Positions 18,062-26,499 of a DNA stretch of 64,000 nt are shown here, piece by piece. Each line of letters begins with the position of its first letter. Positions within the stretch are counted from its first letter, which is position 1. The stretch is from Leucobacter chromiireducens subsp. chromiireducens (GTDB lineage: Bacteria > Actinomycetota > Actinomycetes > Actinomycetales > Microbacteriaceae), in contig NZ_QYAD01000003.1 of NCBI RefSeq assembly GCF_016758255.1, forward strand, positions 248,001 to 312,000, read 5' to 3'. The translations under genes were made by a program, and so were the position numbers. Under the pieces are notes generated by a model. It worked only from the letters and a program-made list of their open reading frames with translations, was not told the origin of the DNA and ran no database searches.

Positions 18062-19609
18062 TTACGCCTCGCTGCGCTGGCGGCGGCGTGCGATCAGCAC
18101 GGAGCCCACCGCGACGCCGGCGAGCGCCAGCCCGCCCGCGATCATCAGGGTCTGGCCGGCCGCGCCCGTCAGGGGCAGCTCGGGCACGCCCTGCTGGCGG
18201 TTGGGGATCTCATTGCTGACGGGAACGGTGGTGACCTCACCCGGGGCAACAATGACCTGGGTCTTGGCGTCGTCTCCCTTCGGAAGGACGAACCCATTGG
18301 GCGCAGCGATCTCCTCGAGCACATAGCAGCGCTCAGTGAGACCGTTGTTCATCGTGCCACCCTTCAGCTCGTCATCACCAATCCAGAGGCCAGGGATCAC
18401 AATCGAACCGTCAGCGCCCGAAGTTGCAACCAGTTCGCTGCCATCGGTGCCGTTGACAGCGACAAGATCAGTATCGAGGCGGCAGTCCGAGGCTTTCTGG
18501 CTCATCCACACACGGAATTTCGCGCCGGCGAGGCCGGTACCGGTGGCGTCGGCGTCGACCTTCTTCATCTTTACCTGACCCCAGCGGGTCCAAACCTGCT
18601 CGGTGGGGGTACCGGGGTTGCCGTCGCCATCCAGGTCCAGGTCGTTCACGTTGACGAGCCCCTGGTTGGCGATCTCACCGTTTCCCAGTCCCGTCACGGT
18701 GGCGTTGAAATCGACCTGCACAATGTCTCCCGCGACAAGCGTCGCCAGGGCGCCAGTCAGCTGAACGGTCAGCGTCGACTGAACGGGCGAACCTGAGGTG
18801 GTCCACTCAGTGGTGTAGTCGCCCGCCGCGAGCGGGGTGCCGTTCACGGAAACAATAGGCGCCTTCGAACCGGTCAGACGTGCGTCGAGCGTATCCGTGA
18901 TGGTGAATTTCGTGTACGTGTCACCCGTCACCGCAGGAGCCTGCTGCGAAATCGAGTAGCTGACCTCCGAGCCGAGCACGTAGCCGTTGACCGGCTGGTC
19001 CTGGATCGTCTTGTGCGGCTTGTCGCCCACATCGTTCTTCGGGTACAGATTGACGTCGTACACCCAGGTGCCGTCGCCCTCGCCCTGATTAATACCAGGG
19101 GTCGGGATGGTCACGATGAACGGCTCGGACTTCTTCGTCACGCTCGCGGGAGCAGACTTCTCACGCACGACATATGCACCGAGAGGCATGCGCCCACTCT
19201 GCGCAATACCGCCGACGGTTGCGGGCAGTTCGGTGCACCCCGAGAGCGTGTGCGAGCCGAGCGAGGTTCCCGTGCGGGCCCCAACCAGCTGCGCCTCGGT
19301 AACCGCGCGGACGGTGTCCCAGCCCGCATTGGTGCCGTCGAAGAGGTCGATGCCTGTGATCGTGCAGTACTCGAAGACGACGCCATCGATGGGGGCGGAC
19401 GAGGGGGCGGTGCCCGTGCCGTCCGGATTCATCGTGCCGCCGCCTGGATTCTCGAACTTATGCACGGTGAGCGAGCCGTCGACGGTGGTGTCGATGTTCT
19501 CCGCGTACGCGGCCGAACCACCGGCGAACAACCCCAGCGCACCCACGGCGAGTGCCGCTGTGGCTGCGAGCCCGCGGCGCAGGGCCCGGGGAGCAGTGTT
19601 CTGAGACAT
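18062..19609 (-). CDS. Major pilin, SpaA type (LPLTG)
   Basis: This 515-residue exported shaft subunit has a signal peptide cut near residue 36 (AYA-EN). The pilin motif WVYDVNLYPK supplies Lys191, the acceptor of the inter-subunit isopeptide bond. A middle domain (about 200-315) is followed by a C-terminal CnaB/SpaA domain (about 318-465) with Lys350 and the E-box YVLEEIAAPNGF, likely forming an internal isopeptide bond. LPLTG at 478-482 precedes a membrane helix and RRRQR. An AAAGGA site lies before the ATG. The adjacent class C sortase should polymerise it. Its last domain is closely similar to the extracellular domain of the sigma-fusion at 23643-25424. Confidence 0.95.
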   Translation of the reverse strand: MSQNTAPRALRRGLAATAALAVGALGLFAGGSAAYAENIDTTVDGSLTVHKFENPGGGTMNPDGTGTAPSSAPIDGVVFEYCTITGIDLFDGTNAGWDTVRAVTEAQLVGARTGTSLGSHTLSGCTELPATVGGIAQSGRMPLGAYVVREKSAPASVTKKSEPFIVTIPTPGINQGEGDGTWVYDVNLYPKNDVGDKPHKTIQDQPVNGYVLGSEVSYSISQQAPAVTGDTYTKFTITDTLDARLTGSKAPIVSVNGTPLAAGDYTTEWTTSGSPVQSTLTVQLTGALATLVAGDIVQVDFNATVTGLGNGEIANQGLVNVNDLDLDGDGNPGTPTEQVWTRWGQVKMKKVDADATGTGLAGAKFRVWMSQKASDCRLDTDLVAVNGTDGSELVATSGADGSIVIPGLWIGDDELKGGTMNNGLTERCYVLEEIAAPNGFVLPKGDDAKTQVIVAPGEVTTVPVSNEIPNRQQGVPELPLTGAAGQTLMIAGGLALAGVAVGSVLIARRRQRSEA

Positions 19610-19700
19610 GGGTATTCCTTTCTGAGCTACCGATGTTCGGCAGGTTGGGATCGCGCTGCCACGGAAGTGCGGGGCGCGAAAGTGTATGAGTCTGGCTGAG

Positions 19701-22700
19701 TCAGTGCGCGTTCCGGGTGCGCACGGATCGCGCGACCAGAACTGCGGTGAGCGCGAGGAAGGCGCCGCCGCCGAGGAGGAAGAGGAATGACCCGAGACCG
19801 CCGGTGAGCGGAAGCGCGGGAACCGCGACCTGGTGGTTGGTGATCGGCCCGACGGAGACCGGGCCGTCGCTGCCGACAGTCACGGCGACCGGATCGGTGA
19901 GCTTCACGAAGCCCGCTGGCGCTTGAGTCTCGACAAGGTGATAAGTCCCCGGCGGGATGTTCGTTAGCCGGAACTTTCCCGCGACCGGGTCCGTGTCGTG
20001 CCCCGCGCAGTCTTCCGCGATCTCCGCGACGCAGTCCGTCACGGGGATCGTCGTGCCGCCCGGGATCGCGACGCCGGCCTCGTCGACAGGGATGAGCTCC
20101 CACGCGGAGCCCGCGAGCCGATCGCCCTCGGGGTCGACCTTCTCCCAGCTCACGTCGACGCCGGGGAGGAAGTTCACCACGTCGCCGAGCTCGTAGGTCC
20201 AGGTGGCGGGGTCAAGCTTGCCCGGGCCGATCACGACGCGGATCGGATCCTTCGCGATGACGTAGCCGTTCGGCGCCTTCGTCTCCGCGAGGTCGTAGCT
20301 CCCCCACGGGATGCCAGCCAGGGTGAAGCGCCCGGGCGCGGCGTCGCGGTCTTCGCCAGAACACGTGCCGGAGGTGCAGTCGGCGATCGTGCGGGGCCAG
20401 ACGCCCGCGGGCATCGTGCCACCCGCGGGAACCACGGGGGTAAGGGTCCACTCGGAGCCCGCGAGCAGGTGCTGCGTGTTGGCGCCATCGACCTTGCGCC
20501 AGCTGAGGTCCGGGGCGAGCTGCAGCCCAACCTTCGCAGCCTCAGTCGGGAGAACCGGCGAACCATCGGAGTTGCGGTTCGCTGCGATCGCGACGTTGTT
20601 CCAAGCGATCCCAGTGAGGTCTCCGCCGTCTGCCTGCGCGGGGAACACTCCGGTGAAGGCGTCCCCCGGCTTCCAGACGCGGTCGCCGAAGTCGATCCGG
20701 ATCCCGGTGACCTTCGACCAGTCGCTCGGCAGAGCCGCGTTCCAGTCGTTCGTGCACCCCGCGGGAGCGCTCGAGAGCGCGCCGCCGCCGTTGCCAGCCA
20801 GCTCACCCCGGCACGGGTTGTCCGAGGTCGAGTACTGCACCACCGCGTCAGCGGGGAGCCCCGTCACAGGACCGGTCGCATACACGTTGAACTCCGAGCC
20901 ACGGGCGTCCGCCCCGGGACGCACTCCGTGATCGCCCACGCGGGGCAGGAGATCGTAGGCAACGAAGTTCCGCATGTCAACGTTGCCGCTGTTCCGAATT
21001 GCAATCCGGTAGTCCGCTGCACCGCCGAGGTCAGTTGAGCCGATGCCTGGCGCGGGCACGAAGTCCGTGTCGTTCGCGCCCTGAACGCTCTTCAGCGCTG
21101 ACATACTCGGGCCCTCGAGCACGGAGTACATTTTCTCCGCACGACACCCGCTCGTCGCATCGGGGCCTTGCACTCCGGTGGTGAAGTTCACATCGCCCCA
21201 GGTGTTTGCGCCACCGAGGTTCGTGGAGTCCGCGTAACGGCTGGGCGACGCGCAGACGAGGAAACCATCAGCCGACTCGGCTGCCTGCACGAGGATGTTG
21301 TTCTTCGTCGTGGCCATGGGGCTGCTGTCCCGCACCCGAGCGTCGAAGCCCACGGTGATCTGCTCACCAATTGCGAGAGCGCCACCTTCAGGGACATTCG
21401 GGAAGTCGATGACGACCTCCGTACGGGTGACGCCGTCAACAACGACATCGCTCACGGTGAATCGCGGCTCGCCGAGCTTCGCGATGACCTGCGCTTCTGA
21501 CCCCGGTTGCCCGGTGAAGCTCAGGTATACGGGGTGTGCGGGATCCTTCGTATCGAGCTCGAGGTTGGCAGGCAAGACCTCAGTCACGGTTGGGGTGAAG
21601 GTGTACCGCTTCCCGCTCCACCGCTGGCCGTCCCAGTCGTCGCGCTCCGTGAGAACCTCCACCCGGGCAGGATCGCCGGGGCGCAGCGCAGCCTGAGCGC
21701 TCTTCTGGCCCTCCGTAAGGGCGACTTCGGGGTTGTAGACGCGCTTCTCCGCGTAAACGTTGACGATGTCGCGGGCGATGCGGGTGTAGCCGCATCGGCC
21801 TTCGCGGTCGCTATCGACAAGCGCACCGTTCGTGGTCATCTGACCACCATTCCAACGCACCGTGTTGTTGCTCGTGCAGTTCTCAATAGTCACCCAGAGG
21901 GGATGCTCCGACGCCGGGGTCACGCCGACCATGGGGGTCGTCGCGCCCGTGCTCGTGTTCGTAAAGAAGTGAGGCTGGTACTCGCCGTTGGCGACCGCCT
22001 GCGAGTTGTCGAGCGGAATATCCGTGCTCACCGTGCCGAACAGGAAGAGCTTGCCCTTGGTGCCCGCCTTCATCGGGTTCTCGTCGAGCGTGAACTTCGT
22101 GATCCACTCGCCCGAACCCATCGGGATCGCTTCGTAGTTTTCAAGGCCCTCGCAAGTGCGCACGGTGGTGTCGCCCGCGGTGAACCCCTCGGGGATCGTG
22201 CAGACGCCGGTGCGTCCCTTGTTGGTAGTCCAGTGAACTTTCAGCTCTGACATACTGCCGTTCGCGCCGAACGCGATGTCCGTGTACGCCGGGGTCGCGC
22301 AGTCAGTGCGGTTAGGATCGCTCGGCGAAGTCCATCCGCAAGGCAGCGTATCCGCGAGTGACCACGTGCCCGTCGCATTGCCCGTGCCTTCAATACTGAA
22401 CGTGTGAAGGTATCCGCGTACCCAATCGCCCCACGCTGACTGAGCGCCGCGCCAGAACTGGCGACTGTTGCCGTTCGACGCGGTGTAGGAGATGCCCTTC
22501 TGCACCGTGAACTCGCCGTCGGCACCGACCCGGAGCTGGACTGCAACGTCATCGCTCGCCCGCAGCAGCGTGTCGCGCAACCAGGGCTTCGCTGTCGTCG
22601 TGGCGTCGTTCGTAAACCACTCGTCCCGGTTCGCACCGTCGGTAAAGGTGTCCTCAGGGTAGTTGACGGTGACCAGCAGCTCCTTCGCGAACGTTGAAGC

Positions 22701-23555
22701 GTCGCACTTCGGCTGGCCATTGTCCATCTTGACGGAGTCGCCAAGTTGCCAGGTCACAGTGTGGTTCGCTGGGTCGTACACGCCGCCAGCGTTCGCGCTG
22801 CGGAACACAGTGCCCGGCGGGAGGGTATCAACCACCGTCTGGCCCTGGAACGCCCAGAGTCCATTGACGTTGCACACGTTGCCGTAGTAGTCATAGCCGC
22901 CCGCTGCGTTCCACTGCGAGGCGTAGCCCGTGCGAATGAGATAGGTAATGTCGCTGCCAACATACGGGCGCACATCCGACGGGGCGTACTTTGTCTTGAC
23001 GAGTTTCAGGTCCTGCTGAGACGTGATCGTCACCGGCACTGAGGTCGCAGTAGCGTTTCGCTGACCCGCGAAGAATGTCGCAACCGGGGTGACCGTTGTG
23101 CCGTTCGGCGTGATGTAGTTCTGGGTCTTCAAGACAACTGACGCTGTACCCGACTGCCCGCTGGTCATCGTCGCGGGAAGGTCCCAGACGATCTTCCGGT
23201 CTGCACCGGTACCCTCGATGCGCGCGGGCGAGTCCACACCGTCGATCTTTGCCGCTGTGTAGCTCGAGACCTCGAACTCCAGCTGATCCGGCTGACCCAG
23301 CGGGATCGACATCTCCACGCGCCCGTTGTCACAGCTCGCGTTGTTCGTACTGCCGCACTGGAAGGAGACCTCAAACGAGACGGTCTCACCCGACAGGATC
23401 GTCGTGCGATCCGGCCGAATAGACACCGAGATATCGTCGGCCGCCGCCATCGCTGGAGTCCCCACCCCGGTGATCAGCACCAACGCGCACATGACCGCGG
23501 CAACGATGCCCGTCAGCACACTCTTGCGCCCTGTGGCGCGCCGCTTTGCGGCCAT
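19701..23555 (-). CDS. Large pilus-associated adhesin (probable tip pilin) with two SpaA-type domains and LPLTG
   Basis: The 1284-residue exported protein has a signal peptide ending near AMA-AADD. The long N-terminal part is built of Cys-containing beta-sandwich-like modules that I cannot assign to a named adhesin family. Two SpaA-type prealbumin-like domains follow, beginning DLSWRKVDGANT and DVSWEKVDPEGD, with E-boxes LAETKAPNGY and LVETQAPAGF. LPLTG at 1248-1252, a membrane helix and a basic tail end the protein. No clear YPK pilin motif is seen, which fits a tip subunit. ATG 23555 is chosen over 23561 because GGGGG then lies at proper distance. Confidence 0.88.
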   Translation of the reverse strand: MAAKRRATGRKSVLTGIVAAVMCALVLITGVGTPAMAAADDISVSIRPDRTTILSGETVSFEVSFQCGSTNNASCDNGRVEMSIPLGQPDQLEFEVSSYTAAKIDGVDSPARIEGTGADRKIVWDLPATMTSGQSGTASVVLKTQNYITPNGTTVTPVATFFAGQRNATATSVPVTITSQQDLKLVKTKYAPSDVRPYVGSDITYLIRTGYASQWNAAGGYDYYGNVCNVNGLWAFQGQTVVDTLPPGTVFRSANAGGVYDPANHTVTWQLGDSVKMDNGQPKCDASTFAKELLVTVNYPEDTFTDGANRDEWFTNDATTTAKPWLRDTLLRASDDVAVQLRVGADGEFTVQKGISYTASNGNSRQFWRGAQSAWGDWVRGYLHTFSIEGTGNATGTWSLADTLPCGWTSPSDPNRTDCATPAYTDIAFGANGSMSELKVHWTTNKGRTGVCTIPEGFTAGDTTVRTCEGLENYEAIPMGSGEWITKFTLDENPMKAGTKGKLFLFGTVSTDIPLDNSQAVANGEYQPHFFTNTSTGATTPMVGVTPASEHPLWVTIENCTSNNTVRWNGGQMTTNGALVDSDREGRCGYTRIARDIVNVYAEKRVYNPEVALTEGQKSAQAALRPGDPARVEVLTERDDWDGQRWSGKRYTFTPTVTEVLPANLELDTKDPAHPVYLSFTGQPGSEAQVIAKLGEPRFTVSDVVVDGVTRTEVVIDFPNVPEGGALAIGEQITVGFDARVRDSSPMATTKNNILVQAAESADGFLVCASPSRYADSTNLGGANTWGDVNFTTGVQGPDATSGCRAEKMYSVLEGPSMSALKSVQGANDTDFVPAPGIGSTDLGGAADYRIAIRNSGNVDMRNFVAYDLLPRVGDHGVRPGADARGSEFNVYATGPVTGLPADAVVQYSTSDNPCRGELAGNGGGALSSAPAGCTNDWNAALPSDWSKVTGIRIDFGDRVWKPGDAFTGVFPAQADGGDLTGIAWNNVAIAANRNSDGSPVLPTEAAKVGLQLAPDLSWRKVDGANTQHLLAGSEWTLTPVVPAGGTMPAGVWPRTIADCTSGTCSGEDRDAAPGRFTLAGIPWGSYDLAETKAPNGYVIAKDPIRVVIGPGKLDPATWTYELGDVVNFLPGVDVSWEKVDPEGDRLAGSAWELIPVDEAGVAIPGGTTIPVTDCVAEIAEDCAGHDTDPVAGKFRLTNIPPGTYHLVETQAPAGFVKLTDPVAVTVGSDGPVSVGPITNHQVAVPALPLTGGLGSFLFLLGGGAFLALTAVLVARSVRTRNAH

Positions 23556-23591
23556 GTTCATTCCCCCAAGAAAACTGATGAAAAACCCCAG

Positions 23592-23611
23592 TGCAATCAT
23601 TTCGGTGATTG
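23592..23611 (-). promoter_or_regulatory. Inverted repeat between sigma-fusion and adhesin genes
   Basis: GCAATCA and TGATTGC are exact 7-nt arms with a 6-nt spacer. On the minus strand the hairpin is followed 7 nt later by TTTTT, then the adhesin ribosome-binding site. It could be an attenuator or an operator that sets adhesin/pilin expression apart from the regulator gene. Confidence 0.4.
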
Positions 23612-23642
23612 CCTCTCACGGGAAGAGAGCAGAAAGAGAAAC

Positions 23643-25424
23643 TTATGTGACGCGGTTCGTGAAAAATTCTTTTTCGGTTGTGGAAGCAGCGTTTGACACA
23701 CGATTCCGACGCCGTTGACGCATCATCACGATGGATCCTGCCCCGGCGCCCGCGAGAGCTAGGCCCCCGCCTACGAGGACGGCCCAGCTTCCACCGGTCT
23801 GAGCAAGCCTGCCCCCTGCGAGTTTCGTGTTCGGCACCATCACGGGGCCTGAATCCTCGGGATCTGGAACGGACCTGGCGATCACCTCGGTGCGCGCCGA
23901 GGCGGAATCTGGGAGCGCATAGCCCGCGGGCGCCTCGATTTCCTCAAGCACGTAACAGCGCTGGCTCAGTCCATTGGACATCGTGCCGCCACCGTTTTCG
24001 TCGTCTCCGACCCACACACCGGGCACCCGGATGAGCCCTCCGGACCCCGACTCAACCTCGTACGGTCCCCCGTCGGGTGCCGTGACCTCGATGAGGTCGG
24101 GCGCATCAACGCAGTTGCTCGGCAGCTCACTCACCCACAAACGGAAGCGCGCACCGGCGAGCCCAAGCTCAGGAGCCGCTGCGTCGGTCTTCACCGCGAG
24201 GAGTTCACCCCAACGCGACCACACCTCCTGAGTGAGCGCACCCGGGGTCCCGTCGCCATCGAGATCGAGATCGTTGACGTTCACGTGAGCCTGGTTCGCG
24301 AACTCCGCCCCCTGGGGTACCAGCCCGGTGACCCGCGAAGCCTCCGCGTGTGCCCCGGACTCGGCGGTCTCCCCGCCGGGCCTGATCACGCCAGATCCGG
24401 GGGCACCCGGCAGCACCGGTGCGCCTTTCCCCGCCGCCGCTCCGGCACTCTCTCCCCGCTCGGAACCAGTGCTGTACGGCTCAGTTGGTGCGGCCTCGGC
24501 TGTGACCGGCAGCGGTGCGGGCGCATGCGCCGGCGCTGCCAACAACATGGGCGCCGCGACCCCAGCAGTCACCGCCACGAGGCCGATTGACGCGGCCGCG
24601 ACCGCCGTGGTGGCCGTCGCGTGCCGCCGCCAGCTCGGACTGCTCGCTATCACACCCGCACTGACCATGCCGATCACAGCGGCCTGCTCAGTAAAGCGCT
24701 TCCATCGGGACCGACAAGCCTGGCAACCTTCAAGGTGTTTCTCGGCTTGGCCTCGGCTGCGGCCATTGCGCTTCCCCCACCGGATCTCGCTGAACTGGGC
24801 GACGCACGCTGCGCACTCTCCCGAGAGATCGCGGGTGGGGTGCATGCGCTTGAGCCACGATTTCTTCAGCCCCTCACGCGCACGTTTCAGAAGCACCGAG
24901 GTCGAGTTTGGAGAGAGGTCGAGCTCCGCAGCAACCTCCTGCACCGAGCGTCCTCCCACGTCGACCTCGAGAATCACCTGCTTCCAACGCAACGGTAAGT
25001 CTTCGAGTGCGGCCGCGGCGGCGGCCTGCTCCTCACGTTCGGCGATCAATTGCCCAACCGCGGGAATCGCCCCGTCAACCACTTCATCGAAATCATCGAC
25101 GCCGAGCGTTCTGCTGGAATCAGTCCAGCCCCGGGAAAGTTGCCGGGAAACAGTTCGGAAGAGGTACGCGCGAAATGCATCAGTTGGCCCGCCCCCGGAG
25201 AGCAGCTGACGGTACACAGCGTCAAACGCCTCTGAGACCGCGTCTTCTGCCTGGTCTGGGTCTTTCCCTCGAGCCCAGGCCAGAGCGACGCTGTGATGCC
25301 TCTCCCACAACACGGCAAGAGGCCAAGCCTCACCCTCGCGAATCGCATCACAGAGCACGGCGTCGGAGATCGTCCCCTCGCCCTCGTCATCGCGAGTGCT
25401 GTTCACAGCTGCGGAGCTTAGCAT
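23643..25424 (-). CDS. ECF sigma factor - zinc-finger anti-sigma - membrane helix - SpaA pilin domain - LAQTG fusion
   Basis: One uninterrupted 593-residue frame joins these parts. Residues 35-100 resemble sigma region 2, and 135-190 resemble sigma region 4 with HTH VQEVAAELDLSPNSTSVLL. Residues 204-237 have a Cys/His cluster, CAAC then HLEGCQAC (His-x3-Cys-x2-Cys), as in zinc-binding anti-sigma factors. Residues about 270-297 form a membrane helix. A Pro/Gly/Ala linker leads to a SpaA/CnaB domain at 380-517, with Lys412 and E-box YVLEEIEAP. LAQTG lies at 540-544, a second helix at 545-567, then RQRRRNR. The sigma part should be cytoplasmic and the pilin domain outside. It shares VNVNDLDLDGDG and much of the rest with the major pilin but lacks the YPK pilin motif. 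It heads the pilus operon, so regulation of that operon by pilus or sortase status is inferred. Confidence 0.9.
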   Translation of the reverse strand: MLSSAAVNSTRDDEGEGTISDAVLCDAIREGEAWPLAVLWERHHSVALAWARGKDPDQAEDAVSEAFDAVYRQLLSGGGPTDAFRAYLFRTVSRQLSRGWTDSSRTLGVDDFDEVVDGAIPAVGQLIAEREEQAAAAAALEDLPLRWKQVILEVDVGGRSVQEVAAELDLSPNSTSVLLKRAREGLKKSWLKRMHPTRDLSGECAACVAQFSEIRWGKRNGRSRGQAEKHLEGCQACRSRWKRFTEQAAVIGMVSAGVIASSPSWRRHATATTAVAAASIGLVAVTAGVAAPMLLAAPAHAPAPLPVTAEAAPTEPYSTGSERGESAGAAAGKGAPVLPGAPGSGVIRPGGETAESGAHAEASRVTGLVPQGAEFANQAHVNVNDLDLDGDGTPGALTQEVWSRWGELLAVKTDAAAPELGLAGARFRLWVSELPSNCVDAPDLIEVTAPDGGPYEVESGSGGLIRVPGVWVGDDENGGGTMSNGLSQRCYVLEEIEAPAGYALPDSASARTEVIARSVPDPEDSGPVMVPNTKLAGGRLAQTGGSWAVLVGGGLALAGAGAGSIVMMRQRRRNRVSNAASTTEKEFFTNRVT

Positions 25425-25490
25425 TTGACGGCCCCATGTGAGCAGAGAGACGCCGACTCCGCCGCACGCGGGGCACCGTCCCGAAACAAC

Positions 25491-25517
25491 AAAACCCCCG
25501 GTCGAACCGGGGGTTTT
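25491..25517. terminator. Bidirectional terminator between tRNA-Met and the pilus operon
   Basis: AAAACCCCCGGT, loop CGA, ACCGGGGGTTTT: a perfect 12-bp stem with A-tract and T-tract on either side. It ends the minus-strand tRNA transcript and insulates the sigma-fusion gene. Confidence 0.9.
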
Positions 25518-25531
25518 ACTGTGACTCTCTG

Positions 25532-25605
25532 TAGCTGAGGCGGGGCTCGATCCCGCGACCTCACGATTATGAGTCGTGCGCTCTAACCAGCTGAGCTACT
25601 CAGCC
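25532..25605 (-). tRNA. tRNA-Met (CAT, elongator)
   Basis: The 74-nt cloverleaf has acceptor arms GGCTGAG/CTCAGCT (last pair G-U), D-arm TAGCTCAGCTGGTTAGAGC, anticodon loop with CAT between ACGACT and AATCGT, and a T-arm with GATCGAG. The elongator type is inferred from the ordinary 1-72 G-U pair and D-arm, unlike an initiator. No CCA is encoded. Confidence 0.92.
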
Positions 25606-25641
25606 AAACTGGCCCGCACAAGGTGCGAGCCAGAGAGTCAG

Positions 25642-25713
<72 letters not shown>

Positions 25714-25836
25714 GAAGCCACCTTGCGGCGACAACCGTTTGAGAATAACACCTTTCGCATCCCGATGCGAAATCTGCTTGGCTAGTACGTGCGCGCCGGG
25801 CATGTCGGCGCAGAATTACAACAGAAAGAGGAGCGC

Positions 25837-26310
25837 GTGAACAGCCGCGTCGTTGCCATCGTCGGAATCATCCTGGCCCTGTGGATGTCGCTCGGGCGGT
25901 GGGTGTTTGGCATTGGCGGCACCCTCTCCTGGTGGTACGTGCCGGCGATTGGCCTCACCTTCGCGGCTCTGCAGCTCTGGCTCGCGCGCCGCCTCACCAT
26001 CACCCGTGCGCGCGGCAAGCGCACCGGACGCAGCACGATCGTCTCGCTGATCCTCGCGTGGGTCTGCGCGATCGGCTTCGGCCTCACCGTGCCCGATCTG
26101 GCGGACGGCAAGCTCGAGTCGATCCTCAGCCTCGCGTCCGGATCCGCGTTCTCCGCGGAGATGTCGATCGCGCTCTGCAACCCGCTCGGGATCATCGCGT
26201 TCGCACTCGCCATCGCCGCGCTCGGCTTCGCGTACGCCGACGCCCGCGATCCCAAGCCCGAAGAGGACGAGATCGACGAGGGCGGCATGGTGCCGCACCC
26301 TCTCGGCTAA
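25837..26310 (+). CDS. Small integral membrane protein, function unknown
   Basis: The product of about 157 residues starts at GTG 25837 after GAGGAG and has four hydrophobic helices: IVGIILALWMSLG, WWYVPAIGLTFAALQLWLA, TIVSLILAWVCAIGFGLTV and a last one around IIAFALAIAALGFAYA. It ends with an acidic tail (DPKPEEDEIDEG). I recognise no family beyond small actinobacterial membrane proteins. An in-frame ATG further upstream lacks a ribosome-binding site. A strong terminator follows 17 nt after the stop, so it is transcribed alone between tRNA genes. Confidence 0.7.
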   Translation: MNSRVVAIVGIILALWMSLGRWVFGIGGTLSWWYVPAIGLTFAALQLWLARRLTITRARGKRTGRSTIVSLILAWVCAIGFGLTVPDLADGKLESILSLASGSAFSAEMSIALCNPLGIIAFALAIAALGFAYADARDPKPEEDEIDEGGMVPHPLG

Positions 26311-26327
26311 CACCTCGACAAGCCACG

Positions 26328-26359
26328 AAAAAGCCCCCTACCGGAGTAGGGGGCTTTTT
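26328..26359. terminator. Bidirectional rho-independent terminator
   Basis: AAAAAGCCCCCTAC and GTAGGGGGCTTTTT form a 14-bp stem with loop CGGA, flanked by A and T tracts. It ends the membrane-protein gene and, in reverse, the tRNA-Ser transcript. Confidence 0.93.
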
Positions 26360-26365
26360 GCTGAG

Positions 26366-26453
26366 CGGAGGGTAGGGGATTTGAACCCCTGAGACGGGGT
26401 TACCGCCTGCTTGTTTTCAAGACAAGTTCCTTCGGCCGCTCGGACAACCCTCC
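26366..26453 (-). tRNA. tRNA-Ser (TGA)
   Basis: The 88-nt class II tRNA has acceptor arms GGAGGGT/ACCCTCC with discriminator G, anticodon loop CTTGAAA giving TGA, a long variable arm (GCAGGCGGTAACCCCGTCTC) and T-loop TTCAAAT. Length and discriminator are typical of tRNA-Ser. Confidence 0.95.
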
Positions 26454-26499
26454 ACCGACGAGCCTAGCAAACGGCGGGGGTGTCGAGCGACGCGCAGGA

